Positions 46,584 to 60,029 of a DNA stretch of 64,000 nt are shown here, piece by piece. The stretch's first letter is position 1. Every line of letters starts with the position of its first letter. Source of the stretch: Malus domestica (taxonomy: Eukaryota; Streptophyta; Magnoliopsida; Rosales; Rosaceae). Location: assembly GCF_042453785.1 (NCBI RefSeq), contig NC_091668.1:1743501-1807500 (forward strand), read 5' to 3'. The position numbers and the translations under genes are program-made. The notes beneath the pieces are model-generated. The model did no database searches. It was given only the letters and a program-made list of their open reading frames with translations, and was not told the origin of the DNA.

Positions 46584-49500
46584 ATGGAGTCTGCAAATCT
46601 CCATCGCCAACAGCATCATCAGCTCCAAGAGAATATTGTTGGGTCTTCTTCTTTAGCAGCTACTACCCCATCTTGCTATGCAGTTGGAACCAAGCATGCT
46701 TGGACCCCTACTACCACTTTGTAAGTCTCTCTCTCTCTCTCTCTTCCCCTCAGAAATTAAAATAATTAATTAGTGAACATTTGGTTGTTCATATATACTT
46801 CATAGGCAGTGCAGTGAGGAAGTGCATGGTTCCAGTTCATATATACTTCAGAAATTTTAGAGAATCGGGAATTTATCTTTCTTTTTAATATTTTCTTTTT
46901 TGGTATTTGATGCTCATATCAGTGAGGAAGTGCCTGGTCAGAACTAGAAGTTTCTTGCTTGTTAGGTTCTTGCTGTTTGGAATATATAGGTTCTTTAAGC
47001 TTTTTTTTCTATATATCATTTCGGAATTCGTTTTAATTAATTTTCTCATGATAACTTTAATTAAATGTTACGCAGGAGCAGTAGTGGTAACTCTTTATCA
47101 AATTCAAGCTTGGATCACCTCAACAGTTCCATGGTTCCAGACTTGGGTTTTCACTGGCGCACTAATATTACTAGTGATCATCAATCTGCCCATGACCTTG
47201 CTAATATTAAAGAAGAGCTCTCATCATCATCCTCATTAGATCATCACAGTTCCTTCCCAAAATTAACAGAAATGCTGACCGCTGCCGTGTCTAGCAGTAG
47301 CATCGATCATGACCAATATTTCCAATTTATGAAAAATGAGCAAACAGATCAAATGGTCATGAATGACCTCAGCGAGAAGCTCTTGCTCAAGACATTGTCT
47401 TCTGGATGCCAAATGAATAGTACTTTTAATGCTCCTCATCATCATCAAATTTCACCATCAGCTAGAGATCACCATCAATTTTACTCAAATGATCATCATC
47501 ATCTACTCCACAACTCTAATCTAATGGGAGGTGTGCCGCCAGCGATGCCAAGCAGATCTGTGGGGCACTTCAGCCAAATTTATCCGAGCATAAACGTTTC
47601 CAACTTGAACCGATCGTTGTCTACACTCTCGACCTCTAGCTTGGACATGAACTTACAGGCCATGGATCTCTTAGGTGCTTCTGCAAGATTTAGTACTGGC
47701 GATGGTAGTAGTTTTAGTACTCAGCCTAATGATTCACATGATGCTTGTGGCTTATACAAGGAGAGGCAGAAGTCGTTTGGTACTCTTGAACAGATGCATC
47801 AAGGAAAGGTATTCTTCTTCTTATTCTTTTTAGCAGGACTAGCTATATTACCCTACTTAAAGCTTAATAATTAGATAAAATTAGCCTTTCTTCTTGAGTT
47901 AATCTACAAATGTATTTGTAATGTATTAACGTCCACGCATAACATTATGCCATGTCTTTCCATATACTATTAAAATAGTTGTTATTATGGTTAGTGAGAC
48001 ATTAACTGTTACACTAAGTTAAACCTTAAAACTGATATGTTAGGCTTATGGGATTTGACGTAGCGGAAGTAATTAACATGGTAACAATTTGCTAAACAAA
48101 TAAAGTAGAATCCAAAAGTTAATAGACTTTTTTTCTAAACATCTTTATTTGCTTATATCACCAAAAGAACATTTAAGCACCTCTCCTTTTTGCAACATTG
48201 GGGTATACCTTCAACTTTATACAGTGTTTGCATCTTCTTTTTCAGAAGGCTTTTTTTTTTCTTTTTCTTTCCAAGACTGGTTTTGGTGATCAATTAACAT
48301 CTGATTACAAAAATCTTAATTTACTCTTAATTATTATAAAATTTAAAAAAAATCAAATTAGGTATCGTCTTTCGACAATGAAATAACAGAAGTGAAGAGA
48401 CCCGGCAGTTTGATTGAGCCAAAGGCAACTCAAGCAGCTGCGCCAAAGAAATCGCGATTGGAGTCGCGCACTTCATGCCCACCCTTTAAGGTAATATTCA
48501 TCGTTATAGTAGCCAATTTCTGAAGCTGAAATTATTTTTTTGCAAAAAATTAAAAAAAAAACAAAACCTGAAGATTATTTGCTTTATAATACAGGTTAGG
48601 AAGGAAAAATTAGGAGATAGAATCGCAGCTCTTCAGCAATTGGTGGCACCTTTCGGCAAGGTATAGTATTTGTTCTGTTCTTTTTAGTCGACATTTAATT
48701 TATTTTCTCTCTGTTTATTTAAGTACCGCACGTAATTAGCAAATCTATACCATTTTATTGCAGACAGACACAGCATCCGTACTGATGGAGGCTATCGGAT
48801 ACATCAAATTCCTTCAAAACCAGGTCGAGGTATGTACTTAAGTGTTTTCATTAATCTTAAATATGCTTTAATCCCACAAACTGTACTATAGGTATAGTTA
48901 AGTTCTTCCTACGTTTGACACATGCATACATAACCCTAGCCGCTAGGGTTTCTTAATTTTTGCCATTCTTTTGAAGGTTTAACCTTACCTCTGTGATCTC
49001 TTTCTTTAAGTGATTTTTGCCAAGACGTAACACACATACGCGCACATATATATTGGGTCTTCTTCCTGGCAGGTTTTCTACATACATATAGATACCTGCG
49101 ATTGCTTGTTTTGCAAATTAATCATGCAGTACTATATAAGTAATCTTGTCTCTGGTCTGGTCTTTTCATGCCCATGTGGCTCCATTGGATTGAACTAAAC
49201 ACAATATCAAGAAGAAAATAAAATGGGTTTCATCAATCTTTCTAAAAGAACAAAAAAGGAAACCACTATAGACGTACACTCGAAATATATTCATTTTTTC
49301 GTGTCTGGCTTAATCTTATCTTAATTTGCACTTGGGATCTAACTAAAGATGTTTTGTCATTCACTAATCACGACATTCGCAATATTACTCTGCATGCATG
49401 CTTGGTATGTGTCACAGATCGAATCATAATATTTCCTTCTTTTGATTTTACACGTTTTGTGCAGACACTAAGTGTCCCGTACATGAAGTCATCTCGCAAT

Positions 49501-49933
49501 AAGACCTCTAAAACAATATTACAAGGGGTAAGTAGTTCGGGTTTTCTTTATGATTTGGAGTTCATGTGAGTCTAATATCATGATTAATCCCATACGCCAA
49601 CCCTGATTAAAATGCCTAAAAATTGTTAGAAACTAGTTTTTGTTGTTTTATAAGATATTGTTGTTTTTCTTTAGATTTTAGTCTTTGCCCTACATGCATT
49701 TTTCTTGTGAAAGTTGTTGTTCATAATTTGGTTTATCTGACATCCTACTAATTAATAATGATGATTAGGGCATGGCGGAGATCAATGGAAATGGAGAGAC
49801 GCGAGATCTCAGAAGTAGAGGGCTCTGCCTCGTGCCATTGTCTTGCATGTCTTATGTGACTGGTGACGTCCGCGGTGGTGGCGGTGGCTGTGGAGACGTT
49901 TGGCCAACGACTAACTTTGGTGGAGGGACTTAA
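46584..49933 (+). CDS. bHLH110: bHLH transcription factor, bHLH110-like
   Basis: Seven exons: 46584-46720, 47076-47808, 48362-48490, 48595-48660, 48764-48829, 49465-49527 and 49769-49933. All introns are GT-AG and in frame, giving 452 aa. The start MESANLHRQQHH and the layout fit bHLH110 (At1g27660). The bHLH core is residues 330-380, split over exons 4 and 5: FKVRKEKLGDRIAALQQLV, then FGKTDTASVLMEAIGYIKFL. As in its subfamily (bHLH103/110/113/123), the basic region lacks the His-Glu-Arg set that reads an E-box, so DNA binding is expected to be atypical. A long Ser/His/Asn-rich exon 2 (residues 46-290) is probably disordered. A Gly-rich tail ends the protein. Nuclear function is expected; targets are unknown. 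Confidence 0.93.
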
Positions 49934-50936
49934 TATTAATGAGTGGCAATACATATGGTCAATATCATAAAATCAAGATAAAAAGTCTGGGTCAGCTGAA
50001 TATTTGGCTTATTCTTTTAGAGAGTGATTTACGCACATTTTTTTTCTTCTTGCACACCCTTGTTTATTTGTGCATTGGATTGCATAAACCAAAATGAAAT
50101 CGAAATAAACAAAGGCGTGCAGAAGAAAAAAAAAGGTGTACCGAAATCGTTTTCCTTCATGAAGCCAATAATAGTGAATCATAAATCCCCTCTTAGTTTA
50201 ATGGAGCAAATTTGGTCGTCCTCTAAGGATTCATGGATGGACCAAGTTTGATCCATTAACAATTTATATGTACAACCCTCTCGGCCTTAGGGGACCTTGT
50301 TTCACATACTTTATTTATGTATGCAATTTATTAAGGATTTTTTTCACTGTTGGTTTTGAAATTGGACCAATCAATCAAAATGGTTCTTGGAATAGAAAAT
50401 TATTAATTTGGTTTCTGAAAATGAGTTTTGCGGATTAATTTTATCATTCCGTTAACTTTCTTTTAAATTTTCTGTTAGTAAATCTCACTTATCCAATTAT
50501 ATGGTCCCACGTAAATTAGTCATAAAACTATTTTTTTAAATAAAAATTAAAACTAACAAAACTAAAAATATAAAATAAATCCTCGCTGAATCGCAGCTGC
50601 ATCATTGGTGATGTCCGAAGGCTCCAAAAGTGGGCCGATGAAATCGAAAGTGGTAGACCACCACGAAAACGACGACGTATGGGCAAAAGCCTCGGACGCC
50701 CTACCGCGATTTTATGATTAGTCTGTGTGGCACCTATAATTGGATGTAATCCATTCATATGAAATTTGACGGAAAATTACCAAATAGATTTGGAAGACCT
50801 ATTTTCAAAGGTTAAATTGATAAATTCTATTTCAAAGGCTATTTTAATTTATTGGTCTAATTTCGGGGACCAAAAGTTATAAAAACCCATTTATTAATGC
50901 TCAAAATAACGTATTATTATTTCCGTTTATTGAGCG

Positions 50937-51492
50937 GTGTATTCAATTGAAATTTTGAGAGATTTTAATGGATTTATAAATCGATGGAGTTCATTTGATT
51001 TTTAGAGTTTTCATGTAAAATTTTGATTCAATTTCCTTGAAATCTCAAGGTGAGAAGTAAGATTTGTGACTGTTTAAAATACACTAGCATTTGCCTACAC
51101 ACTTTATGTGTATGGACACATTTTTTTAGAAAATGAGAGAGACATAGAGAGAGAATGCAGAGGGGGTTTATTTTTTGGTTTATTTTTAATTTTTTTTAAT
51201 TTTAAATATTAGAGATATTTTAAAATCACCTGTAGGTGAGGTTTCAATAAAAAAAAGGTAAAATTTGAACCTATGAAATTACATGATTGCCCATCATTTT
51301 TTTTGTGTGATAGAAGACTAAATTGTCTTTTCACCATTTTTTTGTTGACAAAGGGAGTTTCATTAATTAATAGAGATAACGAAATCTCTCAAATTCCCTC
51401 GAATTCTTCAACTTTTCAAAATTCTTTAAATCAATTCCTAATGGAATACACTAAAATGTCATAAAACTCTTTAAAATCCTAGTTAAATACAT
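50937..51492. repeat. Inverted-repeat element with GTGTATTCAATTG end
   Basis: The left end GGTGTATTCAATTGAAATTT followed by GAGAGATTTTAATGG pairs with the right end CTTTAAAATCCTAGTTAAATA plus CATCC. Further inward, GATGGAGTTCATTTG also has an inverted partner. A partial right end of the same family lies at 54762-54822, directly beyond the composite element. Confidence 0.5.
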
Positions 51493-51694
51493 CCGGATTT
51501 CTAAGAATTTTAATAAAGGAAAACTAATGATAAGGGCTTGAAAACTTTGAATATTAACAAAAAATCATGTACTAACTTTATTTAATGGTTAGGACAAAGC
51601 CCAATACTAAACTAGCCCAATTAAAATGACCTAAGCAATGAATTTTCTATTTTGCCCCTGACTGCAATTTAATGTCCGTTTACCATCCATAACC

Positions 51695-51982
51695 TCAAAT
51701 CTCCTTCAATCTTGGCAATTCCAATTCCAACTTTGAACCAGAAAAAGCAAAAGATTCAAAATTCAAATCCAAATCGTTCAATCCAAACGGGACGAATAAG
51801 ATAATTTTCAAGAAAGATTGAATAATCCATATTATTTGATAGCTTCTTGATGAATTGGTGGGTGGGGTCTTGGAGTCCAAGACAGAGCGTCTCCTGTGTT
51901 TAAAATCTCTCTCCGCTGTATCGTCGACCACCCGGCTTGCAATTAGAAGGCTCTCTTCGTCCCAATCGGCCACCGCGGCCAT
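51695..51982 (-). pseudogene. Unidentified gene fragment inside the composite element
   Basis: A 95-codon minus-strand frame begins MAAVADWDEESLLIASRVVD and continues with FKHRRRSV and SKTPPTNSSRS. After SYQ the composition turns hydrophobic and AT-rich, as if an exon ended there. The first 50 residues read like the N-terminus of a real plant protein (acidic, then a basic-Pro patch), but I cannot name the family. The fragment lies 180 bp inside the composite's left end. Confidence 0.4.
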
Positions 51983-52570
51983 GGATTTGAATCTGGGTTG
52001 AATGTAATAGCATTGCCGATGGTGCCTCTGATTTCGACTTCAACTGGGTTTGATTCTCTTTGCTGGTTTTTATCGGACTCTGTTGTGGCTCTTCTTTCCC
52101 CGCCAGTTTTCGTTTTCCGTTTTCAAAAAATACATAACGTATTAAATATCTTTTGTTTTATGTTTGTTACGTGTCTATATTTTGTATACGTATGGAGGTA
52201 TGCATGTGTATGTGTAGAGTAGCGATCCATTGGGATCAGGTAATAGGTAATCTCCCCCTATTTCAGTTTGAAACCTGCACTGCTAACAAGCTAGGTGGCT
52301 TAAGTGCTTAATGTAAATTCGCAGGATGAATAAGTCTAGCAAGCTTGGAGGCGAGACCTACACAAAACGTGGCAACATTTGTTCAATGATGTTGCTAGTT
52401 AATTGACACGTTTTCATGCATGTGTCAATTTCCTTAGATGATTATGCTGGCATATTGTTAACACAAATACCTTCACAAGCCTAGTCATTTACCCTACATT
52501 TATCGACATATTTACTTGGCTGCTAAGTACTTGGCTACTAAGCCTTAGTAGGTTTGTAGCCGACCTCCAC

Positions 52571-52635
52571 ATCTATAAATAGCGATCACCACTTCTCAAA
52601 TTTTCATCTCTCTTCCCACCCGTCAGTCACAATGC
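52571..52635 (+). promoter_or_regulatory. Promoter-like segment with TATA box and start codon
   Basis: TCTATAAATAGCGATCACC (TATA core at 52573-52579) is followed about 30 bp later by a CT-rich leader-like run and ACAATGCAGGTATATG, an ATG with a splice-donor-like GTATAT. This resembles the first exon of an expressed gene. The lumazine-synthase fragment 100 bp downstream is not in frame with it. Confidence 0.35.
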
Positions 52636-52730
52636 AGGTATATGTTGGAGTAGTTGCATACATAATATTAGTATTATATCTATAGAGAGATATTAAAAAA
52701 CAAAAGAAAAGAGTGCAAATGTGTTAGTAG

Positions 52731-52889
<159 letters not shown>

Positions 52890-52984
52890 TTATGTTGACC
52901 CTACTTACAATATGATCAATTATTATCATATGCTTGTTGATTAAGATCAAGATGCTTAATTATTATTATTATTCTATTATTTTC

Positions 52985-54042
52985 TTAAACGAACATTGAC
53001 TATTTATCAAACGAACACTAGTACTATCACTATTTTGTAAACTAAACACTGACTATTTCTTAAATGGAACACTAGTACTATCACTGTTTCGTAAACTAAA
53101 CATTGACTATTTATCAAACGAACACAAGTACTATCACTGTTTCGTAAACTAAACACTGATTCGTAAACTAAACACTGACTATTTATCAAATGAACACTAG
53201 TACTATCACTATTTCGTAAACTAAACACTAACTATTTCTTAAACGGAACACTAGCACTATCACTTTTTCGTAAACTAAACACTGACTATTTCTTAAACGG
53301 AACACTAGTACTATCACTATTTCATAAACTAAATATTGACTATTTATCAAACGAACACTAGTACTATCAATGTTTCGTAAACCAAACACTGACTATTTAT
53401 TAAACGAAACACTAGAACTATCACTGTTTCGTAAACTAAACACTGATTATTTCTTTAACGGAACACTAGTATTATCACTGTTGTACTATCACTGCTTCGT
53501 AAACTAAACACTGACTATTTCTTAAACGGAACACTAGTACTATCACTGTTTCGTAAACTAAACACTGACTATTTCTTAAACGGAACACTAGTACTATCAC
53601 TATTTCGTAAACTAAATATTAACTATTTATCAAACGAACATTAATACTATCATTGTTTCATAAACTAAACACTAACTATTTCTTAAACGGAACACTAGTA
53701 CTATCACTGTGTCGTAAATCGTAAACTAAACACTGACTATTTATTAAACGGAACACTAGTACTATCACTGTTTCGTAAACTAAACACTGATTATTTCTCA
53801 AACGGAACACTAGTATTATCACTATTTCTTAACTGAACATTGACTACTTCTTAAAATGAACATTATTTCTTAAATTAAACACTGACTATATCTTAAACCG
53901 AACATTAGTACTATCACTATTTCTTAAACTGAACACAAGTACTCACTATTTCAAAAACTAAACACTGACTATTTATCAAACGAACACTAGTACTATCACT
54001 GTTTCGTAAACTAAACACTGACTATTTCTCAAACGGAACACT
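52985..54042 (+). repeat. 54-bp minisatellite, about 20 units
   Basis: The consensus unit reads ACTATCACTGTTTCGTAAAC, then TAAACACTGACTATTTCTTA, then AACGGAACACTAGT. Units vary by point changes and some are shortened, for example around 53150 and 53480. Because 54 is a multiple of three, open frames persist on the minus strand (a Leu-Arg-Asn-Ser repeat), but no start or domain suggests a protein. A CA run (54044-54059) follows directly. Confidence 0.93.
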
Positions 54043-55228
54043 ACACACACACACACACATGAGTTCAATTTTATAATGAGATAGATCCAAGGCAATTGCA
54101 TGAGACTTCCAAACATAATTCAAACCAAACATAATCATAAACTAGTTTCCAGAAGAAAAAAAATAACATAATCATAAACATTGATGTCAGTCTCGCACTT
54201 TAAGTTTCACTGATCCAAGAAATTTTCCCTTAACCTTCATTATTTTGTAGTGATTTGTGTAGAAGTTTGGATTATACAAGTGAATGTGCAATGTGATACA
54301 CTCGGTGAAATTATGCCATTTTCGAATCTAAAGTTCATTATTTTGTAGTGATTTGTGGAATTTAATTTTTTTTTTAAATTTATTTGATGGGAGGCAAGGC
54401 GAGGAATTGGAGTTAATTAATTATGTTGGGGGTTAATTGGTATCGACTAGCAAAAGATTTTTTTTTTTTTTTGGACGAATCCTCTAGAAAATGGCATATT
54501 TGTAAATAAATGAGGCAATGACATATTTGTAAATAAATGAAAGTTTAATTCTAACAAAAGTGGGCTAACGGAAGGCAAGGGCATGGATGGAAAATGAATT
54601 TCTTATTTTGCACGTGAGGCTTCTTTGTTTTGGTTATTCTTTCTAGTTTTTGTCCTTTTTCATTAAAGTTTAAGTCATTTTTATTAAATAAAGTTAGTAA
54701 ATAGTTTTTGGTTAATAAAAAGTTTGAAAAAGTCTTTTTCATTAAAGCTCCCCTATACTAATTGAATACACTTTAAATTTTAGAAAATCACTTAAAATCC
54801 TAATTAAATACACCCTATAAAAGTGACATTTGTTATCAACATTATATTTAAGTATGATTGTGTAAATATTAAATTTGATTTGATACTAGTTATTTTTCTC
54901 TATTATAACTTGTATTACTATAAATAAAGGCAATGCGTAGAGAATAACATATACTCTACACAACCATGCAAACACATCTCTCACCCTACTCTTTCTGCCG
55001 CACCTCCTCTCTCCCTTATCAGATTAAAATAAACCTAAACAACACTCTATTTCAATCCTTTGGTGGCATCAATTATTCTCCCAAGCTCCGTTTAGGTTTT
55101 CGGGCTCCAGGTTTATCCTCCCAGCATATTTTATGCGTTTCCACTTTCCACCTCTAGGCCCAATTTTAACATTCTTGATATCTGGTTTTTATTCTCAAAA
55201 GGAACATTAAATAATTAACACAATCCCT

Positions 55229-55355
55229 TTTTTTTTTTTTGACAAACCATATAATAATAATAATATACATTAAATCATCTAAATTACGGAAAGGAAATTC
55301 AAACGTATGATCTCAAATCAAGACGAATACTCTTAACCAACTAAAAACTACCCTT
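55229..55355 (-). repeat. SINE-like element, minus strand
   Basis: On the minus strand: TAGTTGGTTAAGAGTATTCG (A-box-like), then ATACGTTTGAATTTCC (B-box-like), then ATTATTATTATATGGTTTGTC and a poly-A tail (poly-T on plus, 55229-55240). Confidence 0.6.
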
Positions 55356-57054
55356 GCAAAAATTTAACACAACATAATTGGTCTTTGCAAAAGTTCAATA
55401 ATAAATTATAAAATAGACAAGAAAAGAAAACATGTATGTAAATTGGTCTTTGCAAAAGTTTAAGTCCGGATACCCACCTAACCTTTATGAGTGATTTCAA
55501 ATAATTACCTAAAATTTTGAAAAAGGGACATTTGTTAAGTTCACTGACGTAAAGTGATGACATGGATAAATATTAAGCGTGTTTTAACTCTTAAGTCATC
55601 TATGAGATTTGAATATTCAAATTGACACCATTTAACTAAGCAAATTTATGGTTTAACTTGACTAAAATGAGTTAATTTGGGGGATTGGAACTCCAAAGAT
55701 GTCAATTAGTGAAAATCAACTTTAGTATTTGTACACCTCATTATTTAATGTCAGTAACGTCATCACTTAATATTGATAAAGTCCTCAATAACCTATCAAA
55801 TGTTTGATTTTCAAAACATTTGTAGTTATTTAGAATGTTCTAAAAGGTTGATATTAATTTGAAATCACTCCAAAAAATTGAACAATTTTTTATACTTAAC
55901 TCTGAAATTTAATAATTAATTTTTTTATAACGATTTAGTTACATTACTAAGTGAAAACTCAATGAACCAACTATAATACTTGAAATCGAACTTATTATCC
56001 ACAAGAGTTAAAGAAAGACCAATAAGATTGTGGTAGGAGTATATAATTAGATATATTGGTTGCCATGTTTGAATTTAACAACTTAACAAATCTGCTTTCA
56101 AAAGAGAGGCCGATAGTTTGTCAGTTTGTGAAGGGCCTCTTCAATCAATCCCAACTGTTATTCTACGATTTCCGAATTTCCAAGGGACGTTGGACTGTGT
56201 ACATTTCATTCGAATTTTTCTCTGTTAATTTTAAGATATTAATTAACGGACCACTCGGGAAGATTAACAATATTGATTTCTGGACCACGTATCTTCTTTT
56301 GTGTTTCGGTGTTTAGGGCTTTTATTCGCATGAAAATTAAGTTTGGTAAACGAGTTGCGTTAGTTGTGTTTGTATTGTTTTTTTGTATCATACTTGTTAT
56401 CTTAATGGGTTATGAGATATCAAATCCGTTATATTAATAAGTTATTAATAAATGACTTGATTCATTAACGAATCGTGTCGTTTCGTGTCAAGCTAACAAA
56501 TCCTGCAAAAAATTGTTATATCTAATGTCTATATTTGAAAAAGATATCTTATTGGGTTTTTAATGAGTAATCTGATAATGACCTAACTTGTTGATGGATT
56601 ATTAACGGGCGACCTAATAACGACCCAAATTGTTAACGGGTTAATTTGAAGCTTGTTATTTTCGTGTCGTTTTATGTCGGGTTGACGAGTAGTGCAAAAA
56701 ATTTCATGCCTAAATGAAATAGAGAGAAGGCAAAAATTAAGAAAAACAATTTAATTATAAAGTATTAAAAAATACCATATTCCAACTGGTAAGAAAACCC
56801 CATCTAAGGTTTTAGTTTGAACTGTCCACTCTCACTAGCCAAAAAGGGTTCCCCAAATGAGTGAGTTATTTAGTACTAAACGTGTGTTTTCTAGAAACAA
56901 AAAAAACCATACAGTTTGAGTTTTGGTTATTTTTTTGGACAAGCTCTTTCATCTTATCGACGTCTTTTTCTTGTTGATATAATTGTAGTCGCTTGTTCTC
57001 ATGATATTCTGACGTAATTTTCTTTCTTTTAGACTTTTTGCTAATAAAAAAAAA

Positions 57055-57180
57055 ATACTATCACACGCCATTTGTTACTTCTTACATACTTTTATTAATT
57101 TTTATTCAATGTTCTTCTTCAATCGCTTCAATCTAATGATCGAAAATTAAGAGTAATGTGTAAGAAGTAAAAATTGAATG
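57055..57180. repeat. Decayed hAT-like MITE, copy 3
   Basis: It retains CTATCACACGCCATTTGTTA and the paired GTGTAAGAAGTAAAAATTG, plus GTTCTTCTTCAATCGCTTCA as in the copies at 25018 and 41956. The tips are no longer recognisable. Confidence 0.5.
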
Positions 57181-58106
57181 AAAACATCTTTCATACGTTT
57201 TAGATGACTTGATTCACATAAGAGGTTGCCTAGAAAAAGGGTCATGTTACTTTCATTCATTTATTTAGCAAATCAATTATTTAATGGTGTAAGTTGCCTC
57301 TTAATTAATCCTTATTACCTTATTAAATTAATATTAGTTTACAATAATATGATGATTTCTTCCTTATTTTTCCTGTAAGTTGTCTCTTTTGTTCCCGATT
57401 ACTTTAATAAAATTTCCACATTTTATCTGGAATATTAATACACATTAAAAATAAGCGACTCTGAAATTCTGCCAATATTCAAAAAGACTTTTGTTATATT
57501 ATTATCTATATCTATATCTATACTATTAAGAGAACCCTCATTATCAACTTTTTTTCCCCTTTTTCCTATTTTTCCCTCATTTTTTATACACACTGTGGAC
57601 AAAAGGAGGGTAAAATAGTAATTGTGTACCTTTTGACAAAATGACAATCATATCCCTATTTTTTCCTATTTTACCCTCTTTTTTTTTTTTTTGAGAAAAA
57701 TGACAATCATATACTTATTTTTTTTAATTTTACCCTCACTTTTGATATATAATATTTACATAAGGATGATAAAACAATAATTATATAATATTAAAAAAAA
57801 TGCATTTATTAAGAAAAATTGTTCATACATACAAAATGGATGCATTCTGCTAGTTTATTTATTATAATAGCTTTGTTTTGAAACTAACAGGCCACTGATT
57901 CCATTGACATGGACCAGATTTTAATATGATAAAAACCATGACTTGTGTGTATGAAATTCTGGATCAGCACACCAGCAAAACACTTTAATTAAAGGGCACA
58001 TTTGGTAGGCTTGATTAGATTGGACGTTAGGGATAGATTTGAATTGATAGAGACTTGTAAGACATTATTTATAATTAATGAGTAAGGATTGGTTAGATAG
58101 GAACTC

Positions 58107-58318
58107 GGTTTCTCTGCCCTCCCACTTTTCATACACTTTTATCATCTTCTATTTTATGCAGTCATGGTTAAGTCACGTTAACATTTTATATTGATTTTTT
58201 ATAGAGATAATAAGATAAAAAACAATAGTAATATAAAATGTTGATGTGGCTTAACTGTGACCGCACAAATAGAAGGAGATGAGAATGTATAGGAAGTGGG
58301 AGGGTAGAGAAGTCGGGT
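58107..58318. repeat. CT-rich MITE-like repeat, third copy
   Basis: It starts CTCGGTTTCTCTGCCCTCCC and ends GGGAGGGTAGAGAAGTCGGG, inverted. The core ATGTTGATGTGGCTTAACTG matches the copies at 33218 and 43198. Confidence 0.5.
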
Positions 58319-58767
58319 CTGTTAGATAGCCTACTTTATTGTGGATTCATAACACATCATGTATAATTATGTTCATCTCATATTTTGACGCAACAAACAA
58401 TATACTAGACTCAAGTCTATTTTAGTTGGTCAAACCTATTCAAACCAGCCCACCAAATAAGCCTAAAGGTTTTTGCCATAATAGAGTCTTTTTTTTTCGC
58501 CACGAGATCCTTTTTTAGATTTTAGTGTTCGAAGTTCAAAGATTAAAAATTTGAGTAGTTGAAGAGAGAGAAAGATATATTCAAATTTTTGGTTTGTATA
58601 AGGTAGGCAAAGAAAATAGACTAAATAGAACCATAGAATTTAAAATAAATAACCTCATTTTTCCAATCCGTTGGTCTTCGAACAGTGAGATCCAGAGAGC
58701 GTCTTCTCAGCATGAGTTAAAGAGGATTATTTTTATTTTTTATTGAATAGGAGTTAAGAGGATTAGA

Positions 58768-58965
58768 GGTGAGGAAAAGGGGACAGAGATCATCTTCGGA
58801 TATCTTTCTACCAAATCCACCTAGTCAAGGATGTAGACCGTTGAAATTTGATCTAATGATTACAAATAGGGAATTCCACTAAAAGTTATAATAACCGTAG
58901 CCGTTTGATCAAAATCCAATAGACTGAATTAAGTAAATTTAGAAGAAAGGAACCGGAAAATTGAC
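58768..58965. repeat. Diverged copy of the 44662-44851 MITE
   Basis: It shares CCGTTGAAATTTGATC, AAAAGTTATAATAACCGTAG, CCGTTTGATCAAA and a closing GAAAGGAACCGG with that element. The ends are decayed. Confidence 0.55.
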
Positions 58966-59048
58966 TATTTTTTGGGACAAAACACAATTTTGTTATTTTT
59001 TTAGGGAGAAAGAGAATAAAAAGAAGAACCTTACCCACATCACTCTAA

Positions 59049-59812
59049 GAGCAAGTCCACCAGGGGTGGGATAAGCCGGCACCTAGTGGAAAAAACAGGC
59101 TGAGACTCAGCCAATCCACTCCAGCCCGTGGAATCGACTGGCACCCAGCCCAAGCCAGTCCACAGGCCGGCCTAAAATCGACAGACCTTGGGACCGGCTC
59201 AAGTGACGCCTGGCTGACGCCAGCGTGGTGTCGGAGGGCAAGGAGCCACGGAGCCGTCAACATCGCCAACACGAACAACGCCGCCAAATTAACTGCGACG
59301 ACGAACATCAGCAACAGCCACAGCAGCACTGTGGAGTCCTCCTCCCCGTCGTCTCTCCGCCCGCTTCCCCCTTCCCGTCCCGTGATCTTCTTCGACCCCT
59401 TCGCACGGGCCGACAGCACCACCGCCCTCCAGCACGCCCGTGAAACTTGCAGGTTCGACCCCCCCCCCCCCACCCCCACATCAGGCTCGGGCCACAACGA
59501 CTCGTCCTCGTCCTCGGTCGTCGACTTCGAGCGCACCTCGCCGCGAAAGATCCCCTTTTTTTTCTTTCCAGTCCAAGTTTCACAAAGAAAAAAAATAATC
59601 CAAGCTATAAAAAAATAATCCTAGCTTTATAATAATTATTTTTATTATTTTATAATAAAAAATAATAATATTTTAATAAAATTGACTAGGCTATTTTTTA
59701 TTAGGGGTGGAGATGCATTGGCCTATTACTGTTTATTAGAGTCTATTACTGTTCACTGGAGTGGATAAATGTGCTGGGTGCTGGCACAACGTCCTTAGGG
59801 GTGGATTTGCTC
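59049..59812. mobile_element. Harbinger-like non-autonomous element, copy 2, with GC-rich cargo
   Basis: 764 bp, GAGCAAGTCCACCAGGGG to GGGGTGGATTTGCTC, flanked by TAA on both sides (59046-59048, 59813-59815). The right 110 bp match copy 1 at 32129-33022. The interior 59225-59570 is strikingly GC-rich and open on the plus strand: AVNIANTNNAAKLT runs into SSSPSSLRPLPPSRPVIFF, then DPFARADSTTALQHARETC. A poly-C run (59460-59472) follows. This may be a captured coding fragment; I do not recognise the protein. Confidence 0.75.
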
Positions 59813-60029
59813 TAAATAATGGACACACGTGGCAGTATTCTTGATCTCGTCGACCGCCGGCACCGTTGCACCTCAGTCCATGCAGCAATGATTTCATTCT
59901 ACGCGCGCAGCCGCTACTTTCAGTCAGACCAGTATTATCCACTCCGCTCAAAAGTCGTAAATACCCTTTCCTCAGATCAAAATGTTGCTAATATTCAGTT
60001 GAAGTTAACCCAACACGAACCTCTCTAGA

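Noticed and set aside
53007..53228. 73-codon minus-strand repeat frame
   Set aside because: It is only the 54-bp minisatellite read in a frame that happens to stay open because the unit is a multiple of three.
56056..56316. 86-codon plus-strand frame
   Set aside because: AT-rich, without any recognised motif, promoter or splice sites.
57500..57860. Possible Helitron (TCTATATCTATACTATTAAG start, CTAGT-like end)
   Set aside because: The start is suggestive, but there is no clear 3' hairpin before the CTAG and no target context; too weak to call.
59045..59583. Minus-strand frames of 163 and 91 codons
   Set aside because: They overlap the GC-rich element interior and run over its inverted end; the plus-strand frame looks more protein-like, and neither has a recognised domain.
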